Shown here one piece after another: positions 62,201 through 64,000 of a stretch of 64,000 nt of DNA; position 1 is the first letter of the stretch; each line of letters starts with the position of its first letter. The notes below the pieces were generated by a model. The model saw only the letters and a list, made by a program, of their open reading frames with translations, made no database searches and was not told the origin of the DNA. A program made the position numbers and the translations under genes. This DNA comes from Prinia subflava (taxonomy: Eukaryota; Chordata; Aves; Passeriformes; Cisticolidae): assembly GCF_021018805.1 (NCBI RefSeq), contig NC_086251.1, positions 43,098,767 to 43,162,766 on the forward strand. The letters run 5' to 3'.

Positions 62201-64000
62201 CTGAGGTTCAGCATGACAGACCATTTCAATAAATGCGGTGAACATGTACCCAGGAACATTAGTTTCATTTCCTCCTAACAATATTTGAACAGGCATTTGA
62301 AAGGAAATGTAGTGATTCAGAAAGTTAGATGTAATTCCCTTTACATCAGAAGAATTGTGCTGGTGAAAATATGCATTTTAGATGGATTGGTAGATTAAGA
62401 GTCGAAAAACTTCTCCCCAGTCAGCAAACAACTAATTGGGTGCATTTAAATAAGCCACTGAAAACCTCTGCCATGTTCTCCCCATATACTTATTTTTACT
62501 TAGAGTTATATCAAACACACATTTTTATGAAACTTAAGTGAGCTTTTCAAAGCTTTAAAGCTTTTACATCTTCAGAGAAAAGATGTGTGTGAGATATTAC
62601 TAACAGCAATAATCAGAATAATGCACCAGAAACGAAATAATGCCATCCACCTGTAAAGTTTCATTATACCCTTAGTTACCTAGCAGTAATCTATTATTCC
62701 CTCAGATTTAAAGTATCAGGAATCTTATCAAGTTTTATGTGATTTTGTTAATGAGGTCTCATTGCAAGTGAAAAAAGGGCCCTCATCTTCACTGTGTACA
62801 GGTAGGATTAACACTATTAATTTAATAAATAAAAAGGCCATATGGCAACACATAGGTTATAATCTATTTCTTTTAAAAACTCCCAGAACTAAAGTATTCT
62901 TCTGGTCCTTCTGTTACAACCAAGCCAAAAGGCAACTAAGTATGAGAAGTATTTTTGTAGCCTAAATAATGCCATGTAGCATTTACATATGGATACAGAT
63001 ACATACGGATACCAGAGGTATCTTCAATATTATTCTATCCCACTCCTATTAATTCACAGTGTTTCCCTACAGCAAAATTCTGGTTTTTACATCAAAAGAT
63101 TCTGAATATATGTGGATAAGGTGTATATATACCCTGAGAAAAACAGATTTATTGACATATTTAGTGGTAGACTTTTATATTTATTACTATAATTTTTCAA
63201 TGGCAAACATGACAGAGTGCCTGTGTAAGGGGGTTAGCAAGATTCTAATTGCGCATGAAAAAAGGTGAAGTTCTACCTCTTTCTGACAAAATCAGATAAT
63301 TTTCCTAAAACCCGCAACTAACACAAACCTAACTTTAAGGAAGACATATTTAGTCCAGCATAGAAACCTCAGAAGTCTGCATTTTCAAATGCACTGTGCA
63401 GAAACAAATCCTTTATTACAGCACTAGCAGAAATGTCCCATTCTTGGAAACATATATGCACAGGCATAATGCCTTGTATCTTCCACTTCTGACTTTCCAC
63501 TGCCATGTATCTCCTGTGACCACTGACACAACTTAGGGTGTAGTTACCATTTTCCAAGGGTGTACTGTTTGCCTGTATTGTGTCTGTAAATAGAATGGAG
63601 CAATGACAAACCATGGTCATGTGTCCGTGCTTCCATATGGGACTGTTATGATCAAGTGCAGAAACTCAGAGGTGAGCAGAAGTGGAGCTACAACTGATCT
63701 CTGCACTGGTTCAGGTGGTGTTCATACACTGTCATCACTGCTGTAATCAGTGGTAGTAGTAATTTTCCATGGTTAAAAAAAAAAAAAAGAAAAAAAAGTC
63801 AAAGCATTTTCTAATGTTAATTGTCCTTGAGAACCTAAGAAGCTTAACAGCAGCTAAGTCATGGCTAGTTTTATGATAAATGTAAAAGATAATGAGTTGA
63901 ATAGTAATAACACTTAGCACTTACGTAGCTATGTGTACTTTCTAAGTGCTGTACACATACTGAATAATTCATTTTAATTAAAAAAGCCTTGAAAAGATTA
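59223..64000. other. Upstream flank, no gene recognised
   Basis: This is AT-rich non-coding sequence apart from the G-rich tract at 59933-59958 and an interrupted A run at about 63775-63797. No exon, RNA gene or mobile element is recognised. Confidence 0.55.
59933..59958 (+). repeat. G-rich tract, G-quadruplex-type
   Basis: G6-A-G4-A-G5-AGA-G6 on the plus strand satisfies the G-quadruplex pattern with very short loops. A GA-rich tail continues to about 59973. Confidence 0.85.

Noticed and set aside
1..64000. CRISPR arrays, bacterial operons, tRNA or rRNA genes
   Set aside because: Not expected in this vertebrate DNA, and no such pattern was seen by eye; a tRNAscan or Rfam search could not be run.

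Overview
This window is vertebrate nuclear DNA and most likely comes from a bird. It is AT-rich, has long non-coding stretches, carries an avian-type CR1 LINE with 8-bp AGAATCAK-type 3' terminal repeats, and contains one clear protein-coding gene, DIO2 (type 2 iodothyronine deiodinase). The predicted DIO2 product is 279 residues with two in-frame UGA codons, as I recall for chicken. A songbird is possible, but I cannot prove it from the sequence.

Layout: 1-38.28 kb is mainly the intergenic region downstream of DIO2. It holds a 23-bp minisatellite (0.94-1.03 kb), a pyrimidine-rich strand-asymmetric block (9.7-11.3 kb), a small CpG island with a minus-strand splice donor (23.9-24.15 kb), a CpG-rich candidate exon with good splice sites on the same strand (21.20-21.35 kb), and a CR1 copy (30.25-31.78 kb) split by a solo LTR with an exact 6-bp target duplication. 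DIO2 occupies 38.29-54.5 kb on the minus strand. From its 5' end it has a CRE and TATA box (54.59 and 54.52 kb), a leader of about 0.6 kb rich in upstream AUGs and G-runs, coding exon 1 (74 codons), a 10.1-kb intron, coding exon 2 with Sec132 and Sec265, and a 3' UTR of about 4.65 kb. That UTR ends with a canonical form-2 SECIS element at 38.52-38.59 kb and an AATAAA signal at 38.31 kb. The summed exons give about 6.1 kb of mRNA. From 54.6 to 64 kb lies the upstream flank, with one plus-strand candidate exon (58.98-59.22 kb) and a G-quadruplex-type tract (59.93 kb).

How the parts work together: the promoter CRE suggests cAMP control of DIO2 transcription, and the upstream AUGs and G-rich leader suggest translational restraint. 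The SECIS, 4.8 kb from the catalytic UGA, recodes it as selenocysteine. The enzyme converts T4 to T3 at the endoplasmic reticulum. The least explained part of the window is the possible minus-strand spliced transcript that starts at the 24-kb CpG island and encodes a short, frame-consistent peptide.

Limits: everything was read by eye, with no database or folding program. Conserved non-coding elements and diverged repeats in the intergenic DNA cannot be excluded.
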